64,000 bases of DNA, from NCBI GenBank assembly GCA_017416485.1, contig JAFQCH010000013.1, forward strand, positions 1 through 64,000, written 5' to 3'. Position 1 is the stretch's first letter. Each line of letters starts with the position of its first letter. Under the pieces are notes generated by a model. The model did not search any database. It had not been told where the DNA came from and was given only the letters and a program-made list of their open reading frames with translations. Shown piece after piece: positions 1 to 8,901 of the stretch. Source of the stretch: Clostridia bacterium. Its GTDB lineage: Bacteria > Bacillota > Clostridia > Oscillospirales > Acutalibacteraceae. Made by a program: the position numbers and the translations under genes.

Positions 1-60
1 ATGAATTCCTGTTGTTTTTACCCTCTTGATGAGTTAAAATCTAATTGATTTACAATTATG

Positions 61-92
61 GGCGGTAAGCCCTGTTGTGCTTACGCCTTTTT
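61..92 (+). terminator. Rho-independent terminator-like hairpin
   Basis: GGCGGTAAGC pairs with GCTTACGCC around a short loop and is followed directly by a T run. It would end a gene that lies left of the window. Confidence 0.55.
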
Positions 93-205
93 CCCATTAT
101 ATCTGGCTGCCGGCGTCAAGGTCGTATTGAAACAATTTCCGTCTGTGTTCCTACCGAAATTCTTTCAATCTCCACCTTGACTCTATACATAATGCACTTA
201 CCTCC

Positions 206-249
206 GGCTTACCGATGTGCTGACACTATTGGCTTACCGATGTGCTGAC
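206..249. repeat. 19-bp direct repeat, two copies
   Basis: GGCTTACCGATGTGCTGAC occurs at 206-224 and again, identical, at 231-249, giving a 25-base period. It looks like a small tandem duplication. No protein-binding role can be assigned from sequence alone. Confidence 0.8.
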
Positions 250-253
250 CTTA

Positions 254-302
254 CCCGAAGCGACCCGATATTTTGCATTCTGCATTTTGCATTTTGCATT
301 CA
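254..302. repeat. Truncated copy of the dispersed MITE-like repeat
   Basis: GAAGCGACCCGAT followed by several TTTTGCATT units matches the right end of the longer copies at 19168, 35260 and 48713. The rest of the element is absent here. Confidence 0.6.
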
Positions 303-331
303 TCATACCGCACTTTTGTATTGCAAAAAAC

Positions 332-360
332 TTGACATAGCTATAACATTGGTTTATAAT
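332..360 (+). promoter_or_regulatory. Sigma-A promoter of carA-carB
   Basis: TTGACA at 332-337 and TATAAT at 355-360 are both perfect consensus hexamers with a 17-base spacer. The predicted transcript leader is about 55 bases. I see no PyrR-type attenuator in it. Confidence 0.85.
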
Positions 361-423
361 AATTATTTAGATATATGGGTGTGTATAAAAATACACAATC
401 AATCGAACGGAGGGTACTGTGAA

Positions 424-1473
424 ATGAACAAGGCATATCTTGTCCTGCAAAACGGACGCATTTTTGAAGGCAAACGCTTCGGCGCAGACGGCGACACGGT
501 CGGCGAGCTGATCTTTTCTACAGGCGTTGTCGGCTACATGGAACTGCTTACCAATCCTGCCGCCGCCGGGCAGATGATCGTGGGCACATTCCCCGTCATG
601 GGTTGCTACGGTGTGCAGAGTGGAGACGAACAAAGCGGTGTCAATCCCGCCGCATTCATCGTGCGCAGCGTTTGCGAAACACCCTCCAACTTCCGCAGTG
701 AGGGAACACTCGATGAATGGATGCAGAAAAAAGGCATTGTCGGCCTTTGCGATATCGACACCCGTGCCCTGACCGCCATCATCCGCGACGAAGGCGCACA
801 GGTTGCCGCCATCTCCGATTCCGCAGACAAGGCACTGGCTCTCATTGAAGGCTTCAAGGGTCTTCCCGTGGGTGCAGGTTGCAAAGAAACTTACACCGTG
901 AAAGCCGAAAACGAAACGCGCAAGGTCACTTTTGTTGACCTCGGCACACAGAAATATGTGATCGACGAACTCGTGAAGCTCGGTTGCTCCGTCAAGGTCG
1001 TGCCGCAGGGCATCACCGCCGCAGAAGTTCTTGCGGACAAGCCTGACGGCGTGTTCATTTCCGACGGTCCCGGCGATCCGACCGAAAACAAAGATCTGCT
1101 TCGTCTGCTTGCAGGGCTGCTCGGTAAAGTTCCCGTGTTTGCGGTGGGGCTTGGCCATCTTGCCGCGGCAGTTGCACTCGGCGGCAAACTCGTTTCCCTC
1201 AAAAGCGGCCACCACGGTGCAAACCAGCCTGTTTCCGACCTCAAGGGCACCCGCACATACATCACCACACAGCACCACAGACTTGCAGTTGACGCAGACA
1301 GTCTGCGCGGTAAGGGGATGCCGATTTTCGTCAACCGCAACGACAACACCAACGAAGGTATGGAATACACCGTATTCAACGCCATGACCGTTGCTTTCAA
1401 TCCCGATAAAGTGACGAGCCATCAGGATACGGGCTTCCTGTTCAATAAATTTATGACTATGATGGAGGGTTGA
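424..1473 (+). CDS. carA: Carbamoyl-phosphate synthetase small subunit, catalytic triad lost
   Basis: This is the 349-residue small subunit, which in the family hydrolyses glutamine and feeds ammonia to CarB for arginine and pyrimidine synthesis. The N-terminal small-chain domain (with DIDTRALT from residue 110) and a class I amidotransferase fold (GHHGANQPV at 262-270) are both present, and the length is normal. The start follows GGAGGG at 409-414; the gene ends four bases before carB. The glutaminase triad is not there: the nucleophile Cys of the usual CLGH motif is Gly242 (VGLGH), and the His and Glu of the usual YHPEA motif are Asn326 and Asp328 (FNPDK). I infer a structural subunit that cannot use glutamine, so carbamoyl phosphate would be made from free ammonia. 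The frame is intact, so simple decay is unlikely. Confidence 0.95.
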   Translation: MNKAYLVLQNGRIFEGKRFGADGDTVGELIFSTGVVGYMELLTNPAAAGQMIVGTFPVMGCYGVQSGDEQSGVNPAAFIVRSVCETPSNFRSEGTLDEWMQKKGIVGLCDIDTRALTAIIRDEGAQVAAISDSADKALALIEGFKGLPVGAGCKETYTVKAENETRKVTFVDLGTQKYVIDELVKLGCSVKVVPQGITAAEVLADKPDGVFISDGPGDPTENKDLLRLLAGLLGKVPVFAVGLGHLAAAVALGGKLVSLKSGHHGANQPVSDLKGTRTYITTQHHRLAVDADSLRGKGMPIFVNRNDNTNEGMEYTVFNAMTVAFNPDKVTSHQDTGFLFNKFMTMMEG

Positions 1474-1477
1474 GAAG

Positions 1478-4400
1478 ATGCCGCTGGATAAAAACATTAA
1501 AAAAGTTCTTGTGATCGGCTCGGGCCCGATCGTAATCGGGCAGGCCGCCGAATTCGACTATGCAGGCGCACAGGCTTGCCGCGTGCTCAAAAGTTTCGGT
1601 CTTGACGTTGTTCTTGTCAACTCCAACCCCGCTACCATCATGACCGACCAGGCACTTGCCGACGAAATTTATCTGGAACCGCTGACGGTGGAATCCGTCA
1701 AACGCATTATCCGCAAAGAAAAACCCGACTCGCTTCTTGCAGGTTTGGGCGGTCAGACGGGGTTGACCCTTGCCATGCAGCTTTCCAAGGACGGATTCCT
1801 TGAAAGAAACAATGTCCGTCTGCTGGGCACCGATGCCGCCGCCATCGACCGTGCGGAAGACAGACAGATGTTCAAGGACACCATGGATGCCTGCAACCAG
1901 CCGACCATCCCGTCCGACATTGCAAACACCGTGGAAGACTGCCTTGCCGTTGCCGACAGAATCGGCTATCCCGTTATCGTTCGTCCCGCATTCACCCTCG
2001 GTGGATCGGGCGGCGGTGTTGCCAACGATGCGGAAGAACTCAAGGTCATTGCCCGTACGGGTCTTGACATGTCCCCCATCACCCAGGTTCTGATCGAAAA
2101 ATACATTTTCGGCTGGAAAGAAATTGAATTTGAAACCATGCGCGACGCTCTGGGCAACGCCATTGCAATCTGCTCGATGGAAAATGTGGACCCCGTCGGC
2201 GTGCACACGGGTGACTCCATCGTTGTTGCCCCCGCATTGTCGCTGACACCGCAGGAATACACCATGCTTCACAACGCATCCATGGAAATCGTGCAGGCGC
2301 TGGGCATTGTGGGCGGCTGCAATTGCCAGTTTGCTCTGAATCCCAACAGCATGGAATATGCCGTTATCGAAGTCAATCCCCGTGTTTCCCGTTCCTCTGC
2401 ACTTGCATCCAAGGCAACGGGTTACCCGATTGCAAAAGTCACCACCAAGCTCGCTCTCGGCCTGACCCTTGACGAAGTCATGAACGACATCACGGGCAAG
2501 ACCTGCGCCTGCTTCGAACCCAGTGTTGACTATATTGTTATGAAGTTCCCCAAGTGGCCGTTTGACAAGTTCGGGTCCGCAAGCCGCAAGCTCGGCACGC
2601 AGATGAAGGCCACGGGCGAAGTTATGAGCATTGCGCCGAGCATCGAAATGGCACTCATGAAAGCCATCCGCGGTGCGGAAATCAGCCTTGACACCCTCAA
2701 CGCAAAGCCCAAGAGCGACCTGTCTTTGAAAGAAAGACTTGCTGCTATGGACGATATGCGTATTTTCACCATCTTTGAAGCCATCAAAGCCGGTGTCACG
2801 CTTGACGAAATTTTTGAAATCACCCGCATTGACCGTCTGTTTTTGAATGCCATCAAGAATCTTGCCGATTACGAGCTTGACATTGCCGCAAACGGTCTTG
2901 ACGAAGAAAGATATATGCAGGGCAAGAAGTACGGTTATCCCGATGTTGCCCTTGAACGCATCGCAGGTGTGGCCATTCCGTTCCACCGCAATGCTGTTTA
3001 CAAAATGGTGGACACCTGCGCCGCAGAATTTGCCGCAGAAACACCTTATTTCTACTCCACCATGGACGAGGACTGCGAAGCCAGAGCCTTCATTGACGAC
3101 ATCAAGCCGAAGATCATGGTTCTCGGTTCGGGTCCCATCCGTATCGGTCAGGGTATTGAATTCGACTACTCCTCCGTGCACTGCGTATGGACACTCAAGG
3201 AAATGGGCTACGATGTGGTTATCGTCAACAACAACCCCGAAACCGTTTCCACCGACTACGACACCGCAGACCGTCTGTACTTTGAACCTCTGTGCCCCGA
3301 AGACATCATGAACATCATCGAAGTGGAAAAACCTGTCGGTGTTGTTGTTGCCTTCGGCGGTCAGACCGCTATCAAGCTGACCAAATTCCTTGACGACAAG
3401 GGCATCCGCATTCTCGGCACGTCTGCAAAGAGCATTGACACCGCCGAAGACCGCGATCAGTTTGATGCACTGCTTGAAAAATTCAACATTCTTCGACCCT
3501 CCGGCCGTGGTATCATGACCATGGACGAAGCCCTCGAAGCCGCAAACGACCTCGGTTATCCCGTTCTGTTGCGTCCGAGTTACGTTATCGGCGGTCAGAA
3601 CATGACCATTGCCCATTGCGACAACGATGTTATCAAATACATGAACATCATTCTGTCGGGCAAGATCGAAAATCCCGTTTTGGTTGACAAATATCTGCCC
3701 GGGCAGGAACTTGAAGTTGACGTTATCTCCGACGGTAAAGACGTTCTGATTCCCGGCATCATGGAACACATCGAACGTGCAGGTGTGCACAGCGGTGACT
3801 CCATTGCCGTGTATCCCCCGTTCAATCTTACCGACGTGATGAAACGCAGAATTATTGACTGCTCGACCAAGCTCGCGCTCGAACTCGGCACCAAGGGTCT
3901 TGTCAACATTCAGTACCTTATCTATCATAATGACCTGTATGTGATCGAAGTCAACCCCAGAGCATCGCGTACCATTCCTTACATCAGCAAGGTCACGGGT
4001 GTTCCCATGGTCGACATCGCATCCAAGGTCATGACGGGTCAGCCGCTTGCCTCTCTCGGTTACGGCACGGGTCTGTACAGTGTACCGCCCTACTACACCG
4101 TTAAGGTGCCCGTTTTCTCGTTTGAAAAGCTCAACGATGTCAACTCCATCCTCGGCCCCGAAATGAAGTCCACGGGTGAAGTTCTCGGCATCGGCAAAAA
4201 CCTCTCCGAAGCCCTGTTCAAGGGACTGACGAGTGCAGGCTTCAAGATGAGAACCCTGTCCACCGAGCATCCCGCAGGTGTGTTCATTTCCGTCAGCGAG
4301 CATGACAACTACGAAGTGGTCGGCCTTGCCAAAAAGTTCTCGGATTTGGGCATGACTATCTATGCCACCCCCGACACCGCCGATGCGATCGAAAGTCTCG

Positions 4401-5512
4401 GCACGGATGTTGTGCGCGTTCCCGTCATTGCAGACAGTGACGAAGTGTTCAAACTGCTTGAAGAAGAAAAGCTCGACTATATCATCTACACGGGTGCCAT
4501 TTACGACTCCACCATCAACGATTATATCCGTCTGCACCGCAGAGCTGTTCAGCTTTCCATCACCTGCATCACCTCAATTGATACGGCAAATGCCCTTGCA
4601 GACATCATTGCAAGCCGTTACAACGAACAGAACACGGAACTGATTGACATTTGTCATCTTCGTAAGTCAAGAAGCACACTTCGTTTCACAAAAATGGAAT
4701 GTGCAGGCAATGACTACATATATATTGATGACTACGATTCTTCCGTCACCTGTCCGGAATCGCTTGCCATTCAACTTTGTGACCGCCACAGAGGTGTCGG
4801 CGGCGACGGCCTTGTCATCATCGAGCCTTCTGATGTTGCCGATGTGGGCATGCGCCTGTTCAACACCGACGGCTCCAACGGCAGACTCGGCGGCAATGCG
4901 CTGTTCTGCGTTGCCAAATACCTGTATGACAGCGGCATCGTGGCCAAAGACAGTTGCACCATTGAAACCATCACAGGCATCAAGACTGTGCAAATGCACA
5001 TTTCCGACGGCAAGATCAGCTCCGCATCCGTCAACCTCGGTAAGCCCTCTTTCCGTATGGAAGACATCCCCTGCACCCTGCCCACCGAAACCGCAATCGA
5101 TTATCCCGTCACCATGGGCGGCGAAGAATACAAAATCACCCTTGTTGACATGGGCAACCCGCATTGCGTTATTTTCTGCCCGAGAGTGGACGGCGTGGAC
5201 GTGCCCTCCATCGGCAGACAGTTTGAAAGAGCAAGCATTTTCCCGAAGCGTATCAACACCGAGTTTGTGCGCGTGGTCAACCCCTTCACGCTGAAAATGC
5301 GTGTGCATGAACGCGGCAACGGCGAAACCCTTGCCTGCGGCACGGGCGCCTGCGCAGCAGTGGTTGCTGCCTGTGAACTCGGCTATTGCCAAAAGGGCAC
5401 CGACATTGTTGTCAAACAGCCCGGCGGCGACTATACTATTCGCTATGACGATACCGGCGTTACCCTTGCGGGGTCGGCACGCCAGGTATTTGAAGGCATT
5501 ACGGAGTATTGA
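1478..5512 (+). CDS. carB: Carbamoyl-phosphate synthetase large subunit fused to diaminopimelate epimerase
   Basis: The 1344-residue product starts as a complete CarB (about 1-1065): two ATP-grasp halves beginning VLVIGSGPIVIGQ and MVLGSGPIRIGQG, the helical oligomerisation domain between them, and a C-terminal MGS-like regulatory domain. With no stop or new start it continues into a full DapF-like domain (about 1069-1344) opening RFTKMECAGNDY. DapF interconverts LL- and meso-diaminopimelate for lysine and peptidoglycan using two cysteines. The second is kept (Cys1287 in GETLACGTGA), but the first, in the usual CGNG motif, is Gly1138 (RLGGNA). CarB alone is normally about 1060-1080 residues, so this is a true fusion rather than a long variant. 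GGAGGG at 1464-1469 serves the start. Whether the epimerase half is active is uncertain. Confidence 0.93.
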   Translation: MPLDKNIKKVLVIGSGPIVIGQAAEFDYAGAQACRVLKSFGLDVVLVNSNPATIMTDQALADEIYLEPLTVESVKRIIRKEKPDSLLAGLGGQTGLTLAMQLSKDGFLERNNVRLLGTDAAAIDRAEDRQMFKDTMDACNQPTIPSDIANTVEDCLAVADRIGYPVIVRPAFTLGGSGGGVANDAEELKVIARTGLDMSPITQVLIEKYIFGWKEIEFETMRDALGNAIAICSMENVDPVGVHTGDSIVVAPALSLTPQEYTMLHNASMEIVQALGIVGGCNCQFALNPNSMEYAVIEVNPRVSRSSALASKATGYPIAKVTTKLALGLTLDEVMNDITGKTCACFEPSVDYIVMKFPKWPFDKFGSASRKLGTQMKATGEVMSIAPSIEMALMKAIRGAEISLDTLNAKPKSDLSLKERLAAMDDMRIFTIFEAIKAGVTLDEIFEITRIDRLFLNAIKNLADYELDIAANGLDEERYMQGKKYGYPDVALERIAGVAIPFHRNAVYKMVDTCAAEFAAETPYFYSTMDEDCEARAFIDDIKPKIMVLGSGPIRIGQGIEFDYSSVHCVWTLKEMGYDVVIVNNNPETVSTDYDTADRLYFEPLCPEDIMNIIEVEKPVGVVVAFGGQTAIKLTKFLDDKGIRILGTSAKSIDTAEDRDQFDALLEKFNILRPSGRGIMTMDEALEAANDLGYPVLLRPSYVIGGQNMTIAHCDNDVIKYMNIILSGKIENPVLVDKYLPGQELEVDVISDGKDVLIPGIMEHIERAGVHSGDSIAVYPPFNLTDVMKRRIIDCSTKLALELGTKGLVNIQYLIYHNDLYVIEVNPRASRTIPYISKVTGVPMVDIASKVMTGQPLASLGYGTGLYSVPPYYTVKVPVFSFEKLNDVNSILGPEMKSTGEVLGIGKNLSEALFKGLTSAGFKMRTLSTEHPAGVFISVSEHDNYEVVGLAKKFSDLGMTIYATPDTADAIESLGTDVVRVPVIADSDEVFKLLEEEKLDYIIYTGAIYDSTINDYIRLHRRAVQLSITCITSIDTANALADIIASRYNEQNTELIDICHLRKSRSTLRFTKMECAGNDYIYIDDYDSSVTCPESLAIQLCDRHRGVGGDGLVIIEPSDVADVGMRLFNTDGSNGRLGGNALFCVAKYLYDSGIVAKDSCTIETITGIKTVQMHISDGKISSASVNLGKPSFRMEDIPCTLPTETAIDYPVTMGGEEYKITLVDMGNPHCVIFCPRVDGVDVPSIGRQFERASIFPKRINTEFVRVVNPFTLKMRVHERGNGETLACGTGACAAVVAACELGYCQKGTDIVVKQPGGDYTIRYDDTGVTLAGSARQVFEGITEY

Positions 5513-5517
5513 TAAAT

Positions 5518-6249
5518 ATGACGATTCGTCAGCGTTTTTCCGATTTTATTGAATCCTTGCAGGAGCCGCGCCGCAGATTCGGCGTGGTCTGCTTCCTGCT
5601 TTCCTTTGTGTGTGCAGACTTTTTGTTTGCGGCCATTTATTTTCTGTATGGCTTTTTTGCACTCAAAACCATCGGTCCCGCTGCCGAAATGGCAGCCGAC
5701 ATAACCGAGACCTACAAAATTTCGGTGTATGTTGACACATCGGAATTTCTGTACTGGAGCATTCCGTTTTTTATTCTTGCTGTTGCTGCGGGCATTCTGC
5801 TGGCACGATATGTGATCACCCATCGCCATCTCCGTGCACGGGCATACCGCCCCACCGCACGTGCCAAAGAACGAATCCGTGCAAAAGAGGACACCTTGGT
5901 TGCCGTACGCGTAAAAGCGGTTGATCCCGAAAAAGCAAAGCAGGAAGACCTGCGCAACACCCCGCCTGCATGGCTTTTGGATCCGTTGGCGGTGGTCAGC
6001 GAAACAAAAAAACAAGAGCCCGCAGAGCCTGTAAAAAAGGAAGAACCCAAGCAGTCGCAGCAACCGTATCAGCCGTTTACGTACGCGGATTTTGTCAATC
6101 CCGCTTACCCGGTCAGCACACCGCACAATACCGTGCAAAGACCCAAGAAAAAAAATGCAGACATTCCCTATGCAGGGTCCTTGCAATATGTTCCGCGCAC
6201 GGATAAAAAGAAGAAAAACGAATCCCCCTATTCCCCCGATAAATATTGA
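5518..6249 (+). CDS. Two-TM membrane protein with charged cytoplasmic tail
   Basis: I do not recognise this family. The 243-residue product has two membrane segments (about 21-49 and 79-101), then a basic, Pro/Gln/Lys-rich tail of about 140 residues that is probably disordered. I chose ATG 5518 because GGAG at 5503-5506 is well placed for it; a TTG at 5509 overlaps the carB stop. It sits five bases after carB-dapF and overlaps the next gene by one base, so it is probably co-transcribed and translationally coupled with both. Confidence 0.75.
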   Translation: MTIRQRFSDFIESLQEPRRRFGVVCFLLSFVCADFLFAAIYFLYGFFALKTIGPAAEMAADITETYKISVYVDTSEFLYWSIPFFILAVAAGILLARYVITHRHLRARAYRPTARAKERIRAKEDTLVAVRVKAVDPEKAKQEDLRNTPPAWLLDPLAVVSETKKQEPAEPVKKEEPKQSQQPYQPFTYADFVNPAYPVSTPHNTVQRPKKKNADIPYAGSLQYVPRTDKKKKNESPYSPDKY

Positions 6250-7106
6250 TGCACATGAAGCGAAAGAACATTTTTATGCGCATGGCTGTTTGTGTTTTTC
6301 TGCTCGCCGCTGTTTGTGTGAGCGCATGGACGCTGTGGGCTGACAATGCAGTAAAAGAAACTTTTTACACCGTCGAAAGCAACCGTTTGCCGTCTGCCTT
6401 CGGCGGCTTTCGTATTGCGCAGGTATCTGACCTGCACAATGATGATTTAAATGACAATTTTGCCTCGCTTCTGGCAAAAGCAGAGGCAGCAAAACCCGCC
6501 ATCATTGCCGTGACGGGCGACCTTATCGACTGCCGTGTTCCCGACATGGACAAAGCCGCATATTTTATGGAAAAAGCCCTGCAAATCGCACCCGTTTATT
6601 ATGTGACAGGCAACCACGAAGCTGCACTGTATGCCGAATACCCGCAATTTGAAAAACGGCTCAAAGAAATGGGTGTGACGGTGCTGAACAATGAAGCGGT
6701 GATCTTATCCGTTAACAATGAAGAAATCGCACTGTTGGGGCTTGCAGACCCGAATACCGAAACACTGGATCAAAAAAGCCGCATGGAGCTGATGAAGTCA
6801 TACACAAAGGATCGTTTCACCGTTGTTCTCTCGCATCGCCCCGAGTTGTTCGACGAATACTGCAAAGCACACGCAGACCTTGTGCTGACAGGGCATGCGC
6901 ACGGCGGGCAGATACGTTTTCCCGTTGTTGGCGGTCTGTATGCTCCGGGGCAAGGATTGCTGCCCGAATATGACGCGGGCGTTTTCACAAGCAACAACAC
7001 CGTGATGTACGTCAGCCGCGGTGTGGGCAACAGCCTGTTCCCCGTGCGTTTCAACAACCGCCCCGAACTTCCAATCATTACATTGCAAACAACCGCAGTA
7101 GGGTGA
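6249..7106 (+). CDS. Membrane-anchored calcineurin-like metallophosphoesterase (YkuE-like)
   Basis: The product of about 285 residues has an N-terminal membrane anchor (about 9-30) and then the metal-binding motifs of the calcineurin-like family in order: VSDLHN (Asp61, His63), TGDLID, GNHE and GHAHGGQIRFP. Related YkuE-type enzymes act on phosphoesters or UDP-linked lipids at the membrane; the substrate here is unknown. The ATG overlaps the preceding TGA (TGATG), which indicates translational coupling; a second ATG at 6255 is possible. A hairpin terminator starts at the stop codon. Confidence 0.85.
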   Translation: MHMKRKNIFMRMAVCVFLLAAVCVSAWTLWADNAVKETFYTVESNRLPSAFGGFRIAQVSDLHNDDLNDNFASLLAKAEAAKPAIIAVTGDLIDCRVPDMDKAAYFMEKALQIAPVYYVTGNHEAALYAEYPQFEKRLKEMGVTVLNNEAVILSVNNEEIALLGLADPNTETLDQKSRMELMKSYTKDRFTVVLSHRPELFDEYCKAHADLVLTGHAHGGQIRFPVVGGLYAPGQGLLPEYDAGVFTSNNTVMYVSRGVGNSLFPVRFNNRPELPIITLQTTAVG

Positions 7107-7129
7107 CAGCTTTTTCTGCCACCCTTTTT
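7101..7129 (+). terminator. Terminator of the carAB operon
   Basis: GGGTGACAG pairs with CTGCCACCC and is followed by TTTTTA. The left arm overlaps the stop codon of the phosphoesterase gene. Confidence 0.75.
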
Positions 7130-7168
7130 ATTAACAATTTTTTCATTATATTTTCAATTTGTTCACAA

Positions 7169-7197
7169 TTGACAAGAACAATCAAGTGTGTTACAAT
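7169..7197 (+). promoter_or_regulatory. Sigma-A promoter of the dockerin-protein gene
   Basis: TTGACA at 7169-7174 and TACAAT at 7192-7197 are spaced by 17 bases, about 50 bases before the start codon. Confidence 0.75.
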
Positions 7198-7247
7198 AAA
7201 TAAAAATCCCTTTGCGGATAAAAACTGTTAACAAACGAGGTTTTTAT

Positions 7248-8795
7248 ATGAAGAAGGCATTGCTCTCTTTCCTTTTGATTTTTTCGCTTATGTCGGCATT
7301 GTTCATTCCCGTTTACGCGGCGGAATATGACCTGTTGATGGGCGATATTGACGGTTCAACCACCCTCACCGCAGGTGATGCACGTGTGATTCTGCGCGCC
7401 AGCGTAGACCTTGAAAAGCTCGACAAGGCGCAAGCCATCCTTGCTGATGTAAATTTTGACAAAAAGGTGGATGCAGGTGATGCCAGACTTGTTCTTCGCG
7501 CGTCGGTAGGACTTGAAAACATCACAACATTACAACATACCCACACCATGAAAGATACTTCTGTGGCAGGGTCCTGCACGGAAGCGACAATTGTTGCCGA
7601 ACAGTGTGAAAAATGCGGCACATCCAACCTGCTCGATGTGATTCCCGCCGCCGGACACGACTGGAATGACTATATACGCCTGGGCACAACCCATTCCAGA
7701 GAGTGCAAAATCTGCAAAACCATAGAATCAGGCAAATGCGAATTGGTGGAAACCGTAAACCGACCCGCAACCTGCACGCAGGATGGACTGATCGAACGTG
7801 CCTGCGTTTGCGGTCTGAAAGAACAGGAAATCACCAAAGGCGGACACAATTACGGAGCATGGACAAAATCTGCCAACGGCAACTTCACAAGCACCTGCAC
7901 CGATTGTAACGACAAAAAAACCGCCACGCAAGAGCAGATTCTGAATTGGTTTAACAACAATGTAAACCGGCTGAAAACGGAAGAAAATGACGACCGCGCC
8001 GTTACAATTCTGCGCTATACCGACACCAAAAATGCCACCTCCGATTTCAGCGCCAGCATCAAGTTGGTCATCGGGCTTGAAGCGCTGCTCAGGGAATCGC
8101 TTGATTACGAAAAACGCGTCTACAGCGCCCCGGCCGAAAACCGTTCTGTTACCGCAAACCTGTTCCCCGCCATGGGCAAGCCTTATGTAAGCAACCTGAC
8201 TCCCGCTGACATCAAAAGCCTTGATGTCAGCCTCAATCAAAAGGTCAACGTGCTGAATTCCCTCCCGCAGACCTTTGATATTGTGAAAACCGTTGAAGGG
8301 GAAGAAGTAACGACCACGTATGATATTTCTGACTACAAAAACACGCAAGCCGTTACGGATGCCGTCAAGATCAGTGTGCAGATCCACAATGAAACGGCAA
8401 CCGCAACGGGCGAAATGAACGGCAACAACAATGTTTACACCTTTACTTCAAACGGCAAAACCCTTGCCGGCACAGCCGCAGAACCGCTGGTGATGGAGCG
8501 TTTTTACGGCCTTGCGTTGCCGACTCTGTGCAATCAGTATCCCCAGAAAACAAGTTCAGACGGCTCGGCTATGTACATCGATTGTCCGAGTGCCTCCTCC
8601 GCAGGTTCGGCAGACTGGTACTTCGACAGCAAAACCCTTGAGCCCATTGCCTGCCTTTACACCGTCAATTTCAATATGTTGCAAGATGTGGAAATTGACT
8701 CCACACTCATCAACGGCACATTCGATCTGAATACAGATATTCTTTACACCTACATTTTCCTGTTCAACGATTACTACCCCTGCATGGAACAATAA
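7248..8795 (+). CDS. Secreted protein with N-terminal dockerin and CxxC repeats
   Basis: The 515-residue protein starts with a signal peptide (about 1-24, ending YAAEYD). It is followed by a type I dockerin-like domain made of two calcium-binding segments, GDIDGSTTLTAGDARVILRA and DVNFDKKVDAGDARLVLRA. Next come about 150 residues of CxxC-type repeats (CEKCG, CKICK, CTDC), like those of the giant protein at 61337-63688. The C-terminal 280 residues (TKNATSDFSASIKL onward) look like a beta-rich domain I do not recognise. Dockerins bind cohesins in cellulosomes, but this one is N-terminal and no cohesin gene lies in the window. The start at 7248 follows ACGAGG; an upstream in-frame ATG would spoil the signal peptide. 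Confidence 0.85.
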   Translation: MKKALLSFLLIFSLMSALFIPVYAAEYDLLMGDIDGSTTLTAGDARVILRASVDLEKLDKAQAILADVNFDKKVDAGDARLVLRASVGLENITTLQHTHTMKDTSVAGSCTEATIVAEQCEKCGTSNLLDVIPAAGHDWNDYIRLGTTHSRECKICKTIESGKCELVETVNRPATCTQDGLIERACVCGLKEQEITKGGHNYGAWTKSANGNFTSTCTDCNDKKTATQEQILNWFNNNVNRLKTEENDDRAVTILRYTDTKNATSDFSASIKLVIGLEALLRESLDYEKRVYSAPAENRSVTANLFPAMGKPYVSNLTPADIKSLDVSLNQKVNVLNSLPQTFDIVKTVEGEEVTTTYDISDYKNTQAVTDAVKISVQIHNETATATGEMNGNNNVYTFTSNGKTLAGTAAEPLVMERFYGLALPTLCNQYPQKTSSDGSAMYIDCPSASSAGSADWYFDSKTLEPIACLYTVNFNMLQDVEIDSTLINGTFDLNTDILYTYIFLFNDYYPCMEQ

Positions 8796-8807
8796 AAGCC
8801 AAAAATG

Positions 8808-8852
8808 AAAGAATGCAAGGTTTTGTTTGAAATGCCTTGCATTCTTTTTTTT
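8808..8852 (+). terminator. Strong terminator of the dockerin-protein gene
   Basis: AGAATGCAAGG pairs with CCTTGCATTCT, followed by a run of nine Ts. The right arm also carries the -35 box of the next gene. Confidence 0.9.
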
Positions 8853-8865
8853 TAAAGTGTATAAT
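8837..8865 (+). promoter_or_regulatory. Promoter of the 57-residue peptide gene, embedded in the terminator
   Basis: TTGCAT at 8837-8842 lies inside the terminator's right arm, and TATAAT at 8860-8865 follows after 17 bases. Confidence 0.7.
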
Positions 8866-8901
8866 AAAAAAAAGTAAAAATATAACAAGGAGGGTACAAC
8901 A

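Larger units (their letters stand above)
1..423. other. Intergenic region upstream of carA, no gene
   Basis: I see no convincing coding sequence here. The stretch holds a terminator-like hairpin (61-92), a 19-base direct repeat (206-224 and 231-249), a fragment of the dispersed repeat with TTTTGCATT units (about 254-302) and the carA promoter (332-360). Short in-frame ATGs upstream of carA lie in promoter or repeat DNA and lack ribosome binding sites. Confidence 0.7.

Noticed and set aside
1..423. Pyrimidine-responsive attenuator before carA
   Set aside because: The leader after the promoter is only about 55 bases and has no terminator/antiterminator pair or PyrR-binding stem.
1457..4537. 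Very long open frame on the minus strand across carB
   Set aside because: It lies fully antisense to a clear CarB, has no ribosome binding site, and its protein is a His/Val/Asn-rich mirror of the coding strand's codon bias.
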